DNA from: Micromonospora sp. MP36
GTDB lineage: Bacteria; Actinomycetota; Actinomycetes; Mycobacteriales; Micromonosporaceae
Assembly (NCBI RefSeq): GCF_008119785.1
Contig: NZ_VSFA01000001.1
Span: forward strand, 1-64,000
DNA length: 64,000 nt
Direction: 5' to 3'
Positions 35,749 to 45,301 of the stretch are shown here, one piece after another. Positions within the stretch are counted from its first letter, which is position 1. The number at the start of each line of letters is the position of its first letter. Under the pieces are notes generated by a model. That model worked only from the letters and a program-made list of their open reading frames with translations, was not told the DNA's origin and made no database searches. The translations under genes were made by a program, and so were the position numbers.

Positions 35749-36279
35749 TCAGCGGAGGAGCAGGGCGGCGAGGGGTTGGCGGCGGCGCAGGCCGGTCTCC
35801 CGGGCGCGCAGCTCCGCCGGGAGCGCGTACGGGTCGCCGAGACGGCCGACGGCCGCCACCACCAGCGGCCGGATCCCGGGCGCGAGGTCCAGTTCGGCGG
35901 CGAGACCGGCCCGGTCGAAGCGGGTGAGCTGGTGCACGTGCAGGCCGAGCGCGCTGGCCTGCACGGTCAGGTGGGCGACCGCCTGACCGAGGTCGTACGC
36001 GGCCCGTTCCGGCTCGCCGCCGGTGTGCGCGCCGACCACCAGCGCGGCGGCGTGCCGCGCCCAGGTCTGGTCGCTCGCGGGGAGGCTGATCAGGATCCGC
36101 TTCCAGGTCTCGTCCTGCCGGTGCCCCAGGGCGAATCGCCACGGCTGCGCGTTCCCGGCGGAGGGCGCCCAGCGGGCGGCCTCCAGCAGGGAGGCGGCTT
36201 CGTCGCCGGTGAGCTCCGCGTTCGGGTCGAAGGCCCGGGGACTCCAGCGGAAGGCGAGCAGCGGTGTGAGATCGGCCAT
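35749..36279 (-). CDS. Nitroreductase family protein
   Basis: The 176-residue FMN-dependent fold is recognised by FRWSPRAFDPN (RxSxR-like phosphate-binding region), EAARWAPSAGNAQPWRF and a final AVGRLGDP. These proteins reduce nitro compounds or quinones with NAD(P)H, or act as flavin-dependent dehydrogenases. It is short for the family (often about 200), lacking part of the C-terminal arm. It starts at ATG 36279 and is a single gene. Confidence 0.82.
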   Translation of the reverse strand: MADLTPLLAFRWSPRAFDPNAELTGDEAASLLEAARWAPSAGNAQPWRFALGHRQDETWKRILISLPASDQTWARHAAALVVGAHTGGEPERAAYDLGQAVAHLTVQASALGLHVHQLTRFDRAGLAAELDLAPGIRPLVVAAVGRLGDPYALPAELRARETGLRRRQPLAALLLR

Positions 36280-36363
36280 GGGTGGAGCATCCCGGACGGT
36301 GCTCCGGCTCGCTCGGGCGGGCCGGTCAGATGTGGCTAAGAGCACCCGTAACGGACAATGGGG

Positions 36364-37140
36364 TCAGGGCGTTTCCGGGCTCGGGCTGTCGGTGGGCGAC
36401 CCGGCGTCGAGCGGCTCGTCCTCGGTCACCGGGCCGGCCAACCGCACGGTCGCCGGGGCCGGGCCGGGCTCGCCGGCCAGCTTCAGGGTGCCGAAGGCGG
36501 CCCGGACCGCGGTCGGGGTGCCGTCCGGCCGGTAGCAGTAGATGCCCACGTCCAGCGGGGCGTTCAGCGACGCGGACGTCGAGTCCACCGAGTAGCACTG
36601 GCCGCTGATCCCGGCCGGCGGGGTGGCCGGTGACACCGCGAGCGGCGCCCGCCGGTCGGTGAGCACCTCCAGCCAGTCGGTGAACGGGTGCTGCACGCGG
36701 ACGTCCAGCTTCCGGGGCACGGCGTCGTCCGGGTCGCCGAGGCGTACGCAGCTCGCCGCCTCCGGGCGGCCGGCCGAGGGCAGCGCGCACTGGAACAGCC
36801 CGTCGGCGGTGCCGGCGAGCGACACGTCGACCGTGCCGCCACGCCCCCAACCGGGCACGTCCACCCGCCAGGTGCCGTCGTTCGCGCTGGTCACCGAGAC
36901 CGTCCGGGCCGCGCCGTCCGCGCCGGTCCAGGTGTACGTGGCGGTGAGGTGCCGGTCCTGGGCGGCCGCCGCGAGCGCGGCCAGCTCGTCGCGGGCCCCG
37001 TCCACCTCCGCCGGCGCCGGGTCGCCGGTGCTGGCCGGGGCGGGCTCCGACGGGTCGGCGGTGCAGGCGGCCAGCAGCGCCGGCAGGACGATCGCCAGGG
37101 CGCCGGTCAGCAGGCGGGCCGCGCGGAGATGAGCGTGCAC
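36364..37140 (-). CDS. Lipoprotein of unknown function
   Basis: The 258-residue protein starts at GTG 37140 with a lipoprotein signal ([19 protein letters not shown]). The mature part resembles LppX/LprG-like or sigma-regulator-related beta proteins only in a general way (AATYTWT-like and [10 protein letters not shown] stretches). It ends in a Pro/Ser/Glu tail. Three more Cys (QCAL, SCVR and the pair QCYS/YCYR) suggest disulfides outside the cell. It is divergent from ask with a 249-bp gap. Confidence 0.65.
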   Translation of the reverse strand: MHAHLRAARLLTGALAIVLPALLAACTADPSEPAPASTGDPAPAEVDGARDELAALAAAAQDRHLTATYTWTGADGAARTVSVTSANDGTWRVDVPGWGRGGTVDVSLAGTADGLFQCALPSAGRPEAASCVRLGDPDDAVPRKLDVRVQHPFTDWLEVLTDRRAPLAVSPATPPAGISGQCYSVDSTSASLNAPLDVGIYCYRPDGTPTAVRAAFGTLKLAGEPGPAPATVRLAGPVTEDEPLDAGSPTDSPSPETP

Positions 37141-37321
37141 CGGGACATTCTGCGGTGCCGACCCGGGTCCCGGGGGCCCGCCGCGCGGCTCTTCCGTCGG
37201 CGTGTCGCGACGCCCGCCGGCGGTGCGTCCGACCCTGGTGAGCCGCCCCACCCTGGGCCGGATGGTGGGATCACCCGGCCCGGTGCCGGGCGCCGCCCGA
37301 TACCCTGGGGAGGTCTGACAC

Positions 37322-37349
37322 GCGCCGCCGGACCGGAACCCGGCGGCGC
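37322..37349. promoter_or_regulatory. Hairpin in the ask 5' region
   Basis: 10-bp arms (GCGCCGCCGG at 37322-37331, complement 37340-37349) lie 40 bp upstream of the ask GTG. This could be part of a leader structure that tunes ask translation, or chance in G+C-rich DNA. Confidence 0.3.
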
Positions 37350-37389
37350 CGGCACGCTCAGGGTCGTCGCTGGGAGGGAGTGCACCGTC

Positions 37390-38655
37390 GTGGCACTCGT
37401 GGTGCAGAAGTACGGCGGGTCCTCCGTCGCCAACGCCGAGCGGATCAAGCGGGTGGCCGAGCGCATCGTGGCCGCCCGCAAGGCCGGCGACGACGTGGTC
37501 GTGGTGGTCTCCGCGATGGGGGACACCACCGATGAGCTGCTCGACCTGGCCAACCAGGTCAGCCCGCTGCCACCCGGTCGCGAGCTGGACATGCTGCTCA
37601 CCGCCGGGGAGCGGATCTCCATGGCGCTGCTCGCCATGGCCATCCACAACCTCGGGTACGAAGCCCGCTCGTTCACCGGCTCGCAGGCCGGCGTGATCAC
37701 CACCTCGGTGCACGGCAGGGCGCGGATCATCGACGTCACCCCGGGCCGCCTCAAGGGCGCGCTGGACGAGGGCTCGGTGGTCATCGTGGCCGGCTTCCAG
37801 GGCGTCTCGCAGGACACCAAGGACGTCACCACGCTGGGCCGGGGCGGGTCGGACACCACCGCCGTGGCGCTCGCCGCCGCACTCGACGCGGACGTCTGCG
37901 AGATCTACACCGACGTGGACGGCGTGTTCAGCGCCGACCCGCGGATCGTGCCCAACGCCCGGCACATCAAGCACATCACCTACGAGGAGATGCTGGAGCT
38001 GGCCGCCTGCGGCGCCAAGGTGCTGCACCTGCGCAGCGTCGAGTACGCCCGGCGTGCGGGGTTGCCGATCCACGTCCGTTCGTCATACTCGACCAACACC
38101 GGCACGATGGTCACCGGATCGATGGAGGACCTTCCTGTGGAACAGGCACTGATCACCGGGGTCGCCCACGACCGCAGCGAAGCGAAGATCACCATCGTCG
38201 GGGTGCCCGACGAGCCGGGTGCCGCCGCGCGGATCTTCGACACCGTGGCCGGGGCCGAGATCAACATCGACATGATCGTGCAGAACGTGTCCACCGAGGG
38301 CACCGGCCGCACGGACATCTCGTTCACCCTGCCGAAGACCGACGGCCCGACCGCGATGGCCGCGCTCAGCAAGATCCAGGACGTGGTCAAGTTCAAGGGC
38401 CTGCTCTACGACGACCACGTCGGCAAGGTCTCCCTGATCGGCGCCGGCATGCGCTCGCACCCGGGCGTCGCGGCGGGCTTCTTCGCCGCCCTCGGCGCGG
38501 CCGGCGTGAACATCGAGATGATCTCCACCTCCGAGATTCGGGTCTCCGTGGTGTGTCGCGACACCGACCTCGACAAGGCGGTCCGGGCCATCCACGATGC
38601 CTTCGACCTGGGCGGCGAGTCCGAGGCCGTGGTCTACGCGGGCACCGGGCGGTAG
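37390..38655 (+). CDS. ask: Aspartate kinase
   Basis: The 421-residue protein carries KYGGSSVAN (catalytic Lys), the [12 protein letters not shown] nucleotide-binding motif and two C-terminal ACT domains (about 265-420) for feedback by Lys/Thr. It phosphorylates aspartate, the first step to Lys, Thr, Met, Ile and diaminopimelate. An in-frame ATG at 38122 ([16 protein letters not shown]) matches the position where the beta subunit starts in actinobacterial ask genes, so a short regulatory subunit may also be made. asd follows 6 bp downstream in the same operon. Confidence 0.95.
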   Translation: MALVVQKYGGSSVANAERIKRVAERIVAARKAGDDVVVVVSAMGDTTDELLDLANQVSPLPPGRELDMLLTAGERISMALLAMAIHNLGYEARSFTGSQAGVITTSVHGRARIIDVTPGRLKGALDEGSVVIVAGFQGVSQDTKDVTTLGRGGSDTTAVALAAALDADVCEIYTDVDGVFSADPRIVPNARHIKHITYEEMLELAACGAKVLHLRSVEYARRAGLPIHVRSSYSTNTGTMVTGSMEDLPVEQALITGVAHDRSEAKITIVGVPDEPGAAARIFDTVAGAEINIDMIVQNVSTEGTGRTDISFTLPKTDGPTAMAALSKIQDVVKFKGLLYDDHVGKVSLIGAGMRSHPGVAAGFFAALGAAGVNIEMISTSEIRVSVVCRDTDLDKAVRAIHDAFDLGGESEAVVYAGTGR

Positions 38656-38661
38656 CCGGCC

Positions 38662-39720
38662 ATGCCGTCGCTGCCCACCCTCGCCGTGGTCGGGGCGACC
38701 GGTGCCGTCGGCACGGTGATGTGCGAGCTGCTCTCCTCCCGGGCCAACGTCTGGGGTGAGATCCGGCTCCTCGCCTCCGAGCGTTCGGTCGGCCGGCAGG
38801 TGCAGTGCCGGGGTGAGCTGGTCACCATCCAGGCGCTCACCCCGGAGGCGTTCGACGGCGTGGACGTGGCGATGTTCGACGTCCCGGACGAGGTCTCGGC
38901 CGAGTGGGCGCCGATCGCGGTCAGCCGGGGCGCGGTCGCGGTGGACAACTCGGGCGCGTTCCGGATGGACCGCGACGTCCCCCTGGTGGTGCCGGAGATC
39001 AACCCGGAGCAGGTCCGCAACCGGCCGAAGGGGATCATCGCCAACGCCAACTGCACCACCCTGGCGATGATCGTGGCGGTCGCCCCGCTGCACCGCGAAT
39101 ACGGCCTCCGCGAGCTGGTCCTCGCCTCGTATCAGGCGGTGTCCGGGGCGGGGCAGGCCGGCGTGGACGCGCTGCACGCCCAGCTCGGCAAGATCGCCGG
39201 GGACCGGGTGCTCGGCTCCCGTCCGGGCGACGTCCGGCAGGCGGTCGGCGACGAGCTGGGCCCGTTCCCGGCTCCGCTGGCGCTCAACGTGGTGCCCTGG
39301 GCCGGCTCGCTGGCCGACGGCGGCTGGTCGTCCGAGGAGATGAAGATGCGCAACGAGTCGCGCAAGATCCTCGGCCTGCCCGACCTCAAGGTCTCCGCCA
39401 CCTGCGTACGGGTGCCGGTGGTGACCGGCCACTCGGTCGCCGTGCACGCGGTCTTCGCCACCGAGGTCGACGCCGAGGGGGCCCGGGAGGCGCTGCGCAA
39501 CGCGCCCGGCGTGATCCTGGTCGACGACCCGGCCGCCGGCGAGTTCCCGATGCCGATCGACGCGGTCGGCACCGACCCGTCCTGGGTCGGCCGGATCCGC
39601 CGCGCCGTTGACGACCCGCGCGCCCTCGACCTCTTCGTCACGGGCGACAACCTGCGCAAGGGCGCCGCCCTCAACACCGCCCAGATCGCCGAACTCCTCG
39701 CCGCCGACCTCACCCACTGA
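38662..39720 (+). CDS. asd: Aspartate-semialdehyde dehydrogenase
   Basis: The 352-residue enzyme has the NADP-binding start AVVGATGAVGTVMCELL, the active-site Cys131 in NANCTTLA, and SGAGQAGVDAL plus GHSVAVHAVF in the C-terminal domain. It reduces aspartyl phosphate to the semialdehyde. It follows ask in the classic actinobacterial order. A large inverted repeat follows the stop. Confidence 0.95.
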   Translation: MPSLPTLAVVGATGAVGTVMCELLSSRANVWGEIRLLASERSVGRQVQCRGELVTIQALTPEAFDGVDVAMFDVPDEVSAEWAPIAVSRGAVAVDNSGAFRMDRDVPLVVPEINPEQVRNRPKGIIANANCTTLAMIVAVAPLHREYGLRELVLASYQAVSGAGQAGVDALHAQLGKIAGDRVLGSRPGDVRQAVGDELGPFPAPLALNVVPWAGSLADGGWSSEEMKMRNESRKILGLPDLKVSATCVRVPVVTGHSVAVHAVFATEVDAEGAREALRNAPGVILVDDPAAGEFPMPIDAVGTDPSWVGRIRRAVDDPRALDLFVTGDNLRKGAALNTAQIAELLAADLTH

Positions 39721-39760
39721 CCACCCCCGCGGATCCCACCCCCCCGCGGATCCACCCGTT

Positions 39761-39815
39761 GATCATGAAGTTGTTGTCGCGCCGCCCGGCGTGTCGCGAC
39801 AACAACTTCATGATC
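39761..39815. repeat. Large intergenic inverted repeat (AACTTCATGA type)
   Basis: Perfect 21-bp arms (beginning GATCATGAAGTTGTTG at 39761; second arm 39795-39815) with a 13-nt loop lie between convergent asd and GGDEF genes. Just upstream, CCGCGGATCC occurs twice as a direct repeat (near 39727 and 39744). The arm core AACTTCATGA is one base different from the repeat after recR. It could terminate both genes. Confidence 0.85.
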
Positions 39816-39854
39816 GATCGCGTGGGGTCGGGGTGCGGTGGGGGCGGGACGAGG

Positions 39855-41384
39855 TCAGGCGGCGGCCAGGCGGACGCCGTCGCGGCCGTGCCGCTTGACC
39901 GCGTACAGGGCCTGGTCGGCGCGGCGGAGGGCCAGGTCGGGCGACTCGCCGGGCTGGGGGAGGGCGACACCGACGCTGATCGTCCGGCCGGTCCGCCGGG
40001 CCGCCTCGGTCAGCCGCTCGGCAATCCGGAGCGCCTCCTCGGGGCGGCTCACCTCGATCACCGCGACGAACTCGTCGCCGCCGGTCCGGTACAGCTCGTC
40101 GCCCTGCCGCAGCGCCCCCTCCAGCGCCCGGGCCAGCCCGACCAGCAGCCGGTCCCCGGCCTGGTGGCCGTACGTGTCGTTGACGTCCTTGAAGCCGTCC
40201 ACGTCGATCGCCAGCAGGGCGGTACGCCCCGGCGTGGCGCTCGCGATCCGCCGGCCGAACGGCCCGGTGTGGCCCAGCCCGGTGAGCGGGTCGGAGTTGG
40301 CCTGCTCGCGCAGCCGGGCGAGCGTACGCAGCCGGTCGAGGCAGGCCCATGCCTGCCCGGCCAGCAGTTCCATCAGGTTGACCGTGGTCGGGTCGGGGCG
40401 CAGCAGCCGCTCGTCGGCGACCAGCAGCACCCCGCCGGTGTCCGTCGGCCCGACCGGCACGGTCACCAGGGTCCGCGCCCCGGCCCGGGCCAGCGGCAGG
40501 TGGTCCTCGGTCGGCGGGTGCCCCGCCTCGCCCAGCGTGTACGCGGCGCCGTGCCGGTGCGCCCGGGCGATCAGCCGGCCGAGCGCGGCGGGGCCGGCCT
40601 CGGTCAGCTCGGCCCGGATCCGGGACTCCAACTCGCCGGGGGTGCCGGTCGGCGCGCTCAGCCGCGGCTCCGGCCGGTCGGCGAGGACCAGCACGGCGGC
40701 GGAGAGATCCGAGACGTCCCGGGCCGCGGTGATGGCGGCGATCATCAGGTCCCAGTCGGTGGGCGCGGCGGTCATCGCGGCGGCGTGCCGGAGCAGCTTC
40801 TCGCTGCGGCTCTCGGCGGGCGGGCCGCCGAGCGCCACGATCCGGCCGGCCAGCCGGGTGGCCAGCCGTTCGGCGGTCTGCCGCCACCGGTCCAGCTCGA
40901 CCGGGCCGCTCCACTGCAGGTCGAGCACGCCGATCGGCCGGCCCGTCGGGTCGCACAGCGGTACGCAGACCTCGGCGGTGACGTCGGGGCGCACCGGGAG
41001 ATGGTCGGGGTCGGCGGCGACATCGGCGACGGTGGCGGGCTCGCCGGAGGCGTACACCCGGCCGATGACCGACGGCGCCAGACCGGTCCTCATTCGGTCC
41101 GCAGTGCCGCCTGGCGGCGCGGCGACCGGATCATGGCCGTCCGCGGAGCTGGCGGTGTCGCTCCCGGTCTCCGGCGGCAGCGTGGAGAAGACCTGCCAGG
41201 CGCCGGTGGCCGCGACGCAGCGCAGCCGGTCGTGGACCTCGAGCAGGATCGAGATGGCCGCCGGGGTGTGCCGGGCGAGCGCGGTGACCGTCCACCGGCA
41301 CGCCTCCAGCGCGGTCGACGCCATCGAGAGGCGGACCGCGACGTCTCGGATGACTCGCTCGTGATCCACGTCGTTCCAGGTCAA
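39855..41384 (-). CDS. Diguanylate cyclase with two GAF-type sensor domains
   Basis: The 509-residue cytosolic protein has an N-terminal ANTAR/GAF-like sensor region (about 1-185), a second GAF-like domain (about 190-350), and a C-terminal GGDEF domain with an intact GGDEF motif (435-439). RQGD at 426-429 forms the RxxD inhibitory site five residues before it. It should make cyclic di-GMP with product inhibition. TTG 41384 is used; GTG 41369 is also possible. It is divergent from a CpdA-like phosphodiesterase gene. Confidence 0.88.
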   Translation of the reverse strand: MTWNDVDHERVIRDVAVRLSMASTALEACRWTVTALARHTPAAISILLEVHDRLRCVAATGAWQVFSTLPPETGSDTASSADGHDPVAAPPGGTADRMRTGLAPSVIGRVYASGEPATVADVAADPDHLPVRPDVTAEVCVPLCDPTGRPIGVLDLQWSGPVELDRWRQTAERLATRLAGRIVALGGPPAESRSEKLLRHAAAMTAAPTDWDLMIAAITAARDVSDLSAAVLVLADRPEPRLSAPTGTPGELESRIRAELTEAGPAALGRLIARAHRHGAAYTLGEAGHPPTEDHLPLARAGARTLVTVPVGPTDTGGVLLVADERLLRPDPTTVNLMELLAGQAWACLDRLRTLARLREQANSDPLTGLGHTGPFGRRIASATPGRTALLAIDVDGFKDVNDTYGHQAGDRLLVGLARALEGALRQGDELYRTGGDEFVAVIEVSRPEEALRIAERLTEAARRTGRTISVGVALPQPGESPDLALRRADQALYAVKRHGRDGVRLAAA

Positions 41385-41541
41385 GGGGCCGGGGCGCGAT
41401 CAAGGGTACTCAGCGGGCGGTCCACCGACCTTCGTACACATGTGCTATCCACAGGGTGTGGACGCGGCCTGTGGGTACGGCGGGGCCGCGCGCCGGGGCC
41501 CGCGACGATAGCGTGAGGTTCCCGGTCCCGAGGAGGCGTCG

Positions 41542-42321
41542 ATGCTCATCGCCCAGCTCAGCGACCCGCACGTGACCACCGGCCCGCTCGCCGCCGAGCA
41601 GGCGTCCGGGCTGCACCGCGCGCTCGGCCGGGTGCTGGCCCTGCGACCCCGGCCGGACTGCGTGGTCATCACCGGTGACCTGGTCGACAACGGCCGCCCC
41701 GACGAGTACGTGGCGCTGCGCGACATCATCGGGCGCTTCCCGTTGCCGGTGCACCTCGCCGCCGGCAACCACGACGACCGGGAGTCCCTGCTCGACACCT
41801 TCGGCGGCACCCCCTACCTGGGCGGTGGCTTCTCGGCGTACTACCACGTCGATCACCCGGGCGCGACGCTGGTGGTGCTCGACTCGCTCGCGCCCGGAGA
41901 CGACGCCGGGCGGCTCGGCGACGAGCAACTGGGCTGGCTCGACGGGGTGCTCGCCGGCCGCCCCGACGTGCCCGCAGTCGTGTGCCTGCACCATCCGCCG
42001 GTCGCGGTCGGCATCCCGGCCATGGACGCCATCCGGCTCACGGACGCCGACGCCTTCGCCGCGGTGATCAAGCGGCACCCCCATGTCGTACGCGTCGCCG
42101 CCGGTCACCTGCACCGGCCGGTGACCAGCAACTTCGCCGGCACGGTGCTGACCACCGCGCCGAGCACCTGGGCGCAGGTGAACCTGACCATGACCGACGA
42201 CCCGGAGATCTGGATGGTGGCCGAGCCGACCGCCTTCCTGCTGCACCGGGTGGCCGGCGACAGTTGCGTGACGCACACCGTCCAGGTCAGCCACGCGGCC
42301 GGGCAGACCTGCTGGTTCTGA
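41542..42321 (+). CDS. 3',5'-cyclic-nucleotide phosphodiesterase-like metallophosphoesterase (CpdA type)
   Basis: The 259-residue enzyme has the class III phosphodiesterase metal motifs in order: SDPHV (D-x-H), GDLVDNG, GNHDDRE, CLHHPPV and GHLHRPV. Its closest known relatives are CpdA and mycobacterial Rv0805, which act on cAMP and other cyclic nucleotides, though activity on cell-wall or nucleotide esters is also known. The ATG follows GAGGAGGCG. Confidence 0.87.
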   Translation: MLIAQLSDPHVTTGPLAAEQASGLHRALGRVLALRPRPDCVVITGDLVDNGRPDEYVALRDIIGRFPLPVHLAAGNHDDRESLLDTFGGTPYLGGGFSAYYHVDHPGATLVVLDSLAPGDDAGRLGDEQLGWLDGVLAGRPDVPAVVCLHHPPVAVGIPAMDAIRLTDADAFAAVIKRHPHVVRVAAGHLHRPVTSNFAGTVLTTAPSTWAQVNLTMTDDPEIWMVAEPTAFLLHRVAGDSCVTHTVQVSHAAGQTCWF

Positions 42322-42395
42322 AGCGGTGGACCGGCTCTCGGGTCCAACCCGGTGCCGGGCGCCCGGGCCGGCCCGCCGCTCCGCTGCCGGCCGGC

Positions 42396-43199
42396 TCAGG
42401 CCAGCAGGGCGTCGCGCAGCGCGGGGGCCAGCGTCTCCGGCGGCACCTCGTGGAAGCCGCCCGCCAGGCTGACATGGCTGGCGTGGGGGATCGCCCGCGC
42501 CGTGGCGGCGGCCGCGTCCCGTAGCCAGTCCGGGCTGCCCGTGCTGTCCACCACCACCGTCGGTACGGCGATCGTCGCGAGCCGGGCGGCGGGCAGTTCA
42601 CCGCCACCGGTCACCGTGGTGTCGTATGGCAGGGTGTGCGCCAGCCCTTCCATCCAGGCCCAGTCCGGCGTGCCGCGCATGCCGGAGACCGCCTCGGCCG
42701 GCACCCCGACCGCCTCGGTCAGGAAGAGCCCGACCGCGTCGTCACGCTGGCCCGCCGCCACCAGTTCGGTCAGGTGTACGGCCAGCCCCGGCTTGGGTCC
42801 GCCATGCGGTCCGGCCTGGAACGGGGGCTCGAAGAGCGCCAGCGCGGTGAGCGGCAGCCCCTCGGCCGCCGCGTACGCGGCGAGGATCGCGCCGGAGGAG
42901 AGGCCGTAGAGGTGGGACCGGCCACCCGCCCGGTCGATCAGGGCCGCCACGTCCTCGATCTCCCGCTGCACCGCGTACGGCGCGGTGTCCCCGCTGGCCC
43001 CGCGTCCCCGCCGGTCGTAGCCGTACACGGTGAAGTCGGACGCCAGCGCGGCGGCCAGCGGGCGGGTGGTGCCGCGGTCGTTGAAGGCCCCGCCGATCAG
43101 GATGATGGGCGGCCCCTCCCCGGCGGTCTCGTACGCGATCGCGGTGCCATCGGCGGACCGCACCGTCTCCACCGTCCAGGTGGTCCCGTTCGACGTCAT
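42396..43199 (-). CDS. Alpha/beta hydrolase
   Basis: The 267-residue alpha/beta fold has an HGG-like oxyanion region (ILIGGAFNDRG), the YDRRGRGASG motif, the nucleophile elbow GLSSGA, an acid residue in the VVVDSTGSPDWL stretch, and a final catalytic His in HVSLAGGFHEV. It resembles carboxylesterases and lipases of the family with small substrates; the exact substrate is unknown. It ends 74 bp from the converging CpdA-like gene. Confidence 0.83.
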   Translation of the reverse strand: MTSNGTTWTVETVRSADGTAIAYETAGEGPPIILIGGAFNDRGTTRPLAAALASDFTVYGYDRRGRGASGDTAPYAVQREIEDVAALIDRAGGRSHLYGLSSGAILAAYAAAEGLPLTALALFEPPFQAGPHGGPKPGLAVHLTELVAAGQRDDAVGLFLTEAVGVPAEAVSGMRGTPDWAWMEGLAHTLPYDTTVTGGGELPAARLATIAVPTVVVDSTGSPDWLRDAAAATARAIPHASHVSLAGGFHEVPPETLAPALRDALLA

Positions 43200-43488
43200 G
43201 GCTACTTTCTACTGCCGAACCCCGACAAGGGGGGCCGTGAAGGAATTCATCTGCCCGTCATGTCGGACTCGTCGGGCAGACCGGTACACGTCGCCGGCCC
43301 TGGCCAGCATCCAGGGGTGCCGGCCCGGTCGACCGATCGCCCGGTGGATGAGAAGCTTTCCCCCGGCGGGGCGGTGTTTCCCCCGACTCACGCCGCCCGC
43401 CGACCGACCCCTGTCACGGCATGCAGCAGGGTCGCCGGGCGAACCATCGCCCGAAACAGTCACGCGCCGGTATCTCACGAGGAGTCCC
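43200..43488. other. 289-bp divergent gap before the 5'-nucleotidase gene
   Basis: No ORF is supported. A 7-bp hairpin (CTGCCCG at 43251-43257, complement 43273-43279) lies in a less G+C-rich stretch and could be an operator. Promoters for the hydrolase and the nucleotidase must both be here, but no clear -35/-10 pair can be named. Confidence 0.35.
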
Positions 43489-45228
43489 ATGTCCGTCCCC
43501 GGGATGCGTCGGGCCGCCGTCGGCCTGGCCGTACTCGCCGCGACCGCGTTCACCGCGGTCGCCGTACACCCCAGCCAGGCGGAGGCCGGCCCGAAGCCGG
43601 TCGACGTCAAGCTGCTCGCCATCAACGACTTCCACGGAAACCTGGAGCCGCCGACCGGGTCTAGCGGCACCATCGCGGGTCAGACTGCCGGTGGCGCCGA
43701 GTACCTGGCCACCCGGCTCGCCCAGCTGCGCGGCGCCACCGAGGAGGAGCGGGAGCGCACCATCACGGTCGGCGCAGGTGACCTGATCGGTGCCTCCCCG
43801 CTGCTCTCGGCGGCGTTCCATGACGAGCCGACCATCGAGGCGATGAACCTGGCCGGCCTCGACTTCACCAGCGTCGGCAACCACGAGTTCGACGAGGGCG
43901 CCACCGAGCTGCTGCGCATGCAGAACGGCGGCTGCCACCCGGTCGACGGCTGCGCCGACGGCACGCCGTTCGCGGGCGCCAAGTTCCAGTACCTGTCGGC
44001 GAACGCCTTCAAGACCGCCACGGGCCAGCCGCTGCTGCCGCCGTACGGGATCAAGAAGGTCGACGGCGTCAAGGTCGGCTTCATCGGGATGACCCTGGAG
44101 GGCACCCCGCAGATCGTCAGCCAGCAGGGCGTCGCCGGCCTGAGCTTCGCCGACGAGGCCGACACCGCCAACAAGTACGCCCGCATCCTGCAGGCCCAGG
44201 GTGTGCAGGCCATCGTCGTGCTGCTGCACGAGGGTGGCGTGCAGAACGGCGGCGGCATCAACGACTGCACCGGGTTCAGCGGCCCGATCGTCGACATCGC
44301 CAACCGGATGGACCCCGCCATCGACGTGATCGTCAGCGGGCACACCCACGCCGCGTACAACTGCAACATCAACGGCAAGCTGGTCACCAGCGCCAGCTCG
44401 TTCGGCCGCCTGGTCACCGACATCGACCTTCAGGTCGACCGGCGCAGTGGCGACGTGATCACCGCCAAGGCGAACAACGTCGTGGTCACCCGGGACGTCT
44501 CGAAGGACCCGGCCACCACCTCGCTGATCAACCACTACAAGACCGCGCTCGGCCCGGTGGCCGACAAGGTCGTCGGCGAGACCACCCAGGCGATCACCAA
44601 GACCCAGGAGAACCTGTACCAGACCGGGGTCGACGCCAACGGCAAGCCGACGTACCAGACCGGTGAGTCGCCGCTCGGCAACCTGATCGCCGACGCCCAG
44701 CTCGCCGCCACGGACAACGAGCAGAACGCGGTCGCCGCGTTCATGAACCCCGGTGGTGTCCGCGCCGACGTCGACGCCGGTCCGGTCACCTACGCCGAGG
44801 CGTTCACCGTCCAGCCGTTCGCCAACAACCTGGTGACACTGGACCTGACCGGCGCGCAGCTCTACTGCATGCTGGAGCAGCAGTTCACCGTCGCCCGGGT
44901 GCTGTACGCGTCCTCGACGGTGCACTACGTCGTCGACGTCAACGGCACCACCGCGCCCGCCGCGTCGCCGTGCAGCGGCACCCGGGTGGTCCGGGGCAGC
45001 CTCACCATCAACGGTGCCCCGGTCACCGACACCGCGACCTACCGGGTCACGGTGAACAACTTCCTCTCCGGTGGCGGCGACGGCTTCAGCATCCTCCCCG
45101 GTGGGAAGAACCAGGTCACCGGCATGATCGACCTGGACGCCTTCACGGCCTACCTGACCGCGAAGTCGCCGATCGCCCCGCCGGCGCTGGACCGGATCCA
45201 GACCACCGCGGAGGTTCCCGCCGCCTGA
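43489..45228 (+). CDS. Secreted 5'-nucleotidase / bifunctional metallophosphatase
   Basis: The 579-residue secreted protein has a signal peptide ending near SQAEAGPK. The metallophosphatase domain follows (AINDFHGNLEP, AGDLIG, VGNHEFDEG, VSGHTHAAYN), and then the 5_nucleotid_C domain (LGNLIADAQLAAT, NPGGVRADV, and GGGDGFSIL near the end). It hydrolyses extracellular nucleotides such as UDP-sugars or AMP and recovers phosphate. The frame opens further upstream, but GAGGAG before ATG 43489 fixes the start. Confidence 0.92.
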   Translation: MSVPGMRRAAVGLAVLAATAFTAVAVHPSQAEAGPKPVDVKLLAINDFHGNLEPPTGSSGTIAGQTAGGAEYLATRLAQLRGATEEERERTITVGAGDLIGASPLLSAAFHDEPTIEAMNLAGLDFTSVGNHEFDEGATELLRMQNGGCHPVDGCADGTPFAGAKFQYLSANAFKTATGQPLLPPYGIKKVDGVKVGFIGMTLEGTPQIVSQQGVAGLSFADEADTANKYARILQAQGVQAIVVLLHEGGVQNGGGINDCTGFSGPIVDIANRMDPAIDVIVSGHTHAAYNCNINGKLVTSASSFGRLVTDIDLQVDRRSGDVITAKANNVVVTRDVSKDPATTSLINHYKTALGPVADKVVGETTQAITKTQENLYQTGVDANGKPTYQTGESPLGNLIADAQLAATDNEQNAVAAFMNPGGVRADVDAGPVTYAEAFTVQPFANNLVTLDLTGAQLYCMLEQQFTVARVLYASSTVHYVVDVNGTTAPAASPCSGTRVVRGSLTINGAPVTDTATYRVTVNNFLSGGGDGFSILPGGKNQVTGMIDLDAFTAYLTAKSPIAPPALDRIQTTAEVPAA

Positions 45229-45243
45229 CGGCGATCCGTACCA

Positions 45244-45281
45244 CGACGGGCCCCGGAGCGCACTCGCTCCGGGGCCCGTCG
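45244..45281. terminator. Terminator between convergent nucleotidase and MFS genes
   Basis: A 17-bp perfect stem (CGACGGGCCCCGGAGCG at 45244-45260, complement 45265-45281) with a CACT loop. Confidence 0.88.
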
Positions 45282-45301
45282 CTCGTTGCGCAGCGTCGCC
45301 C

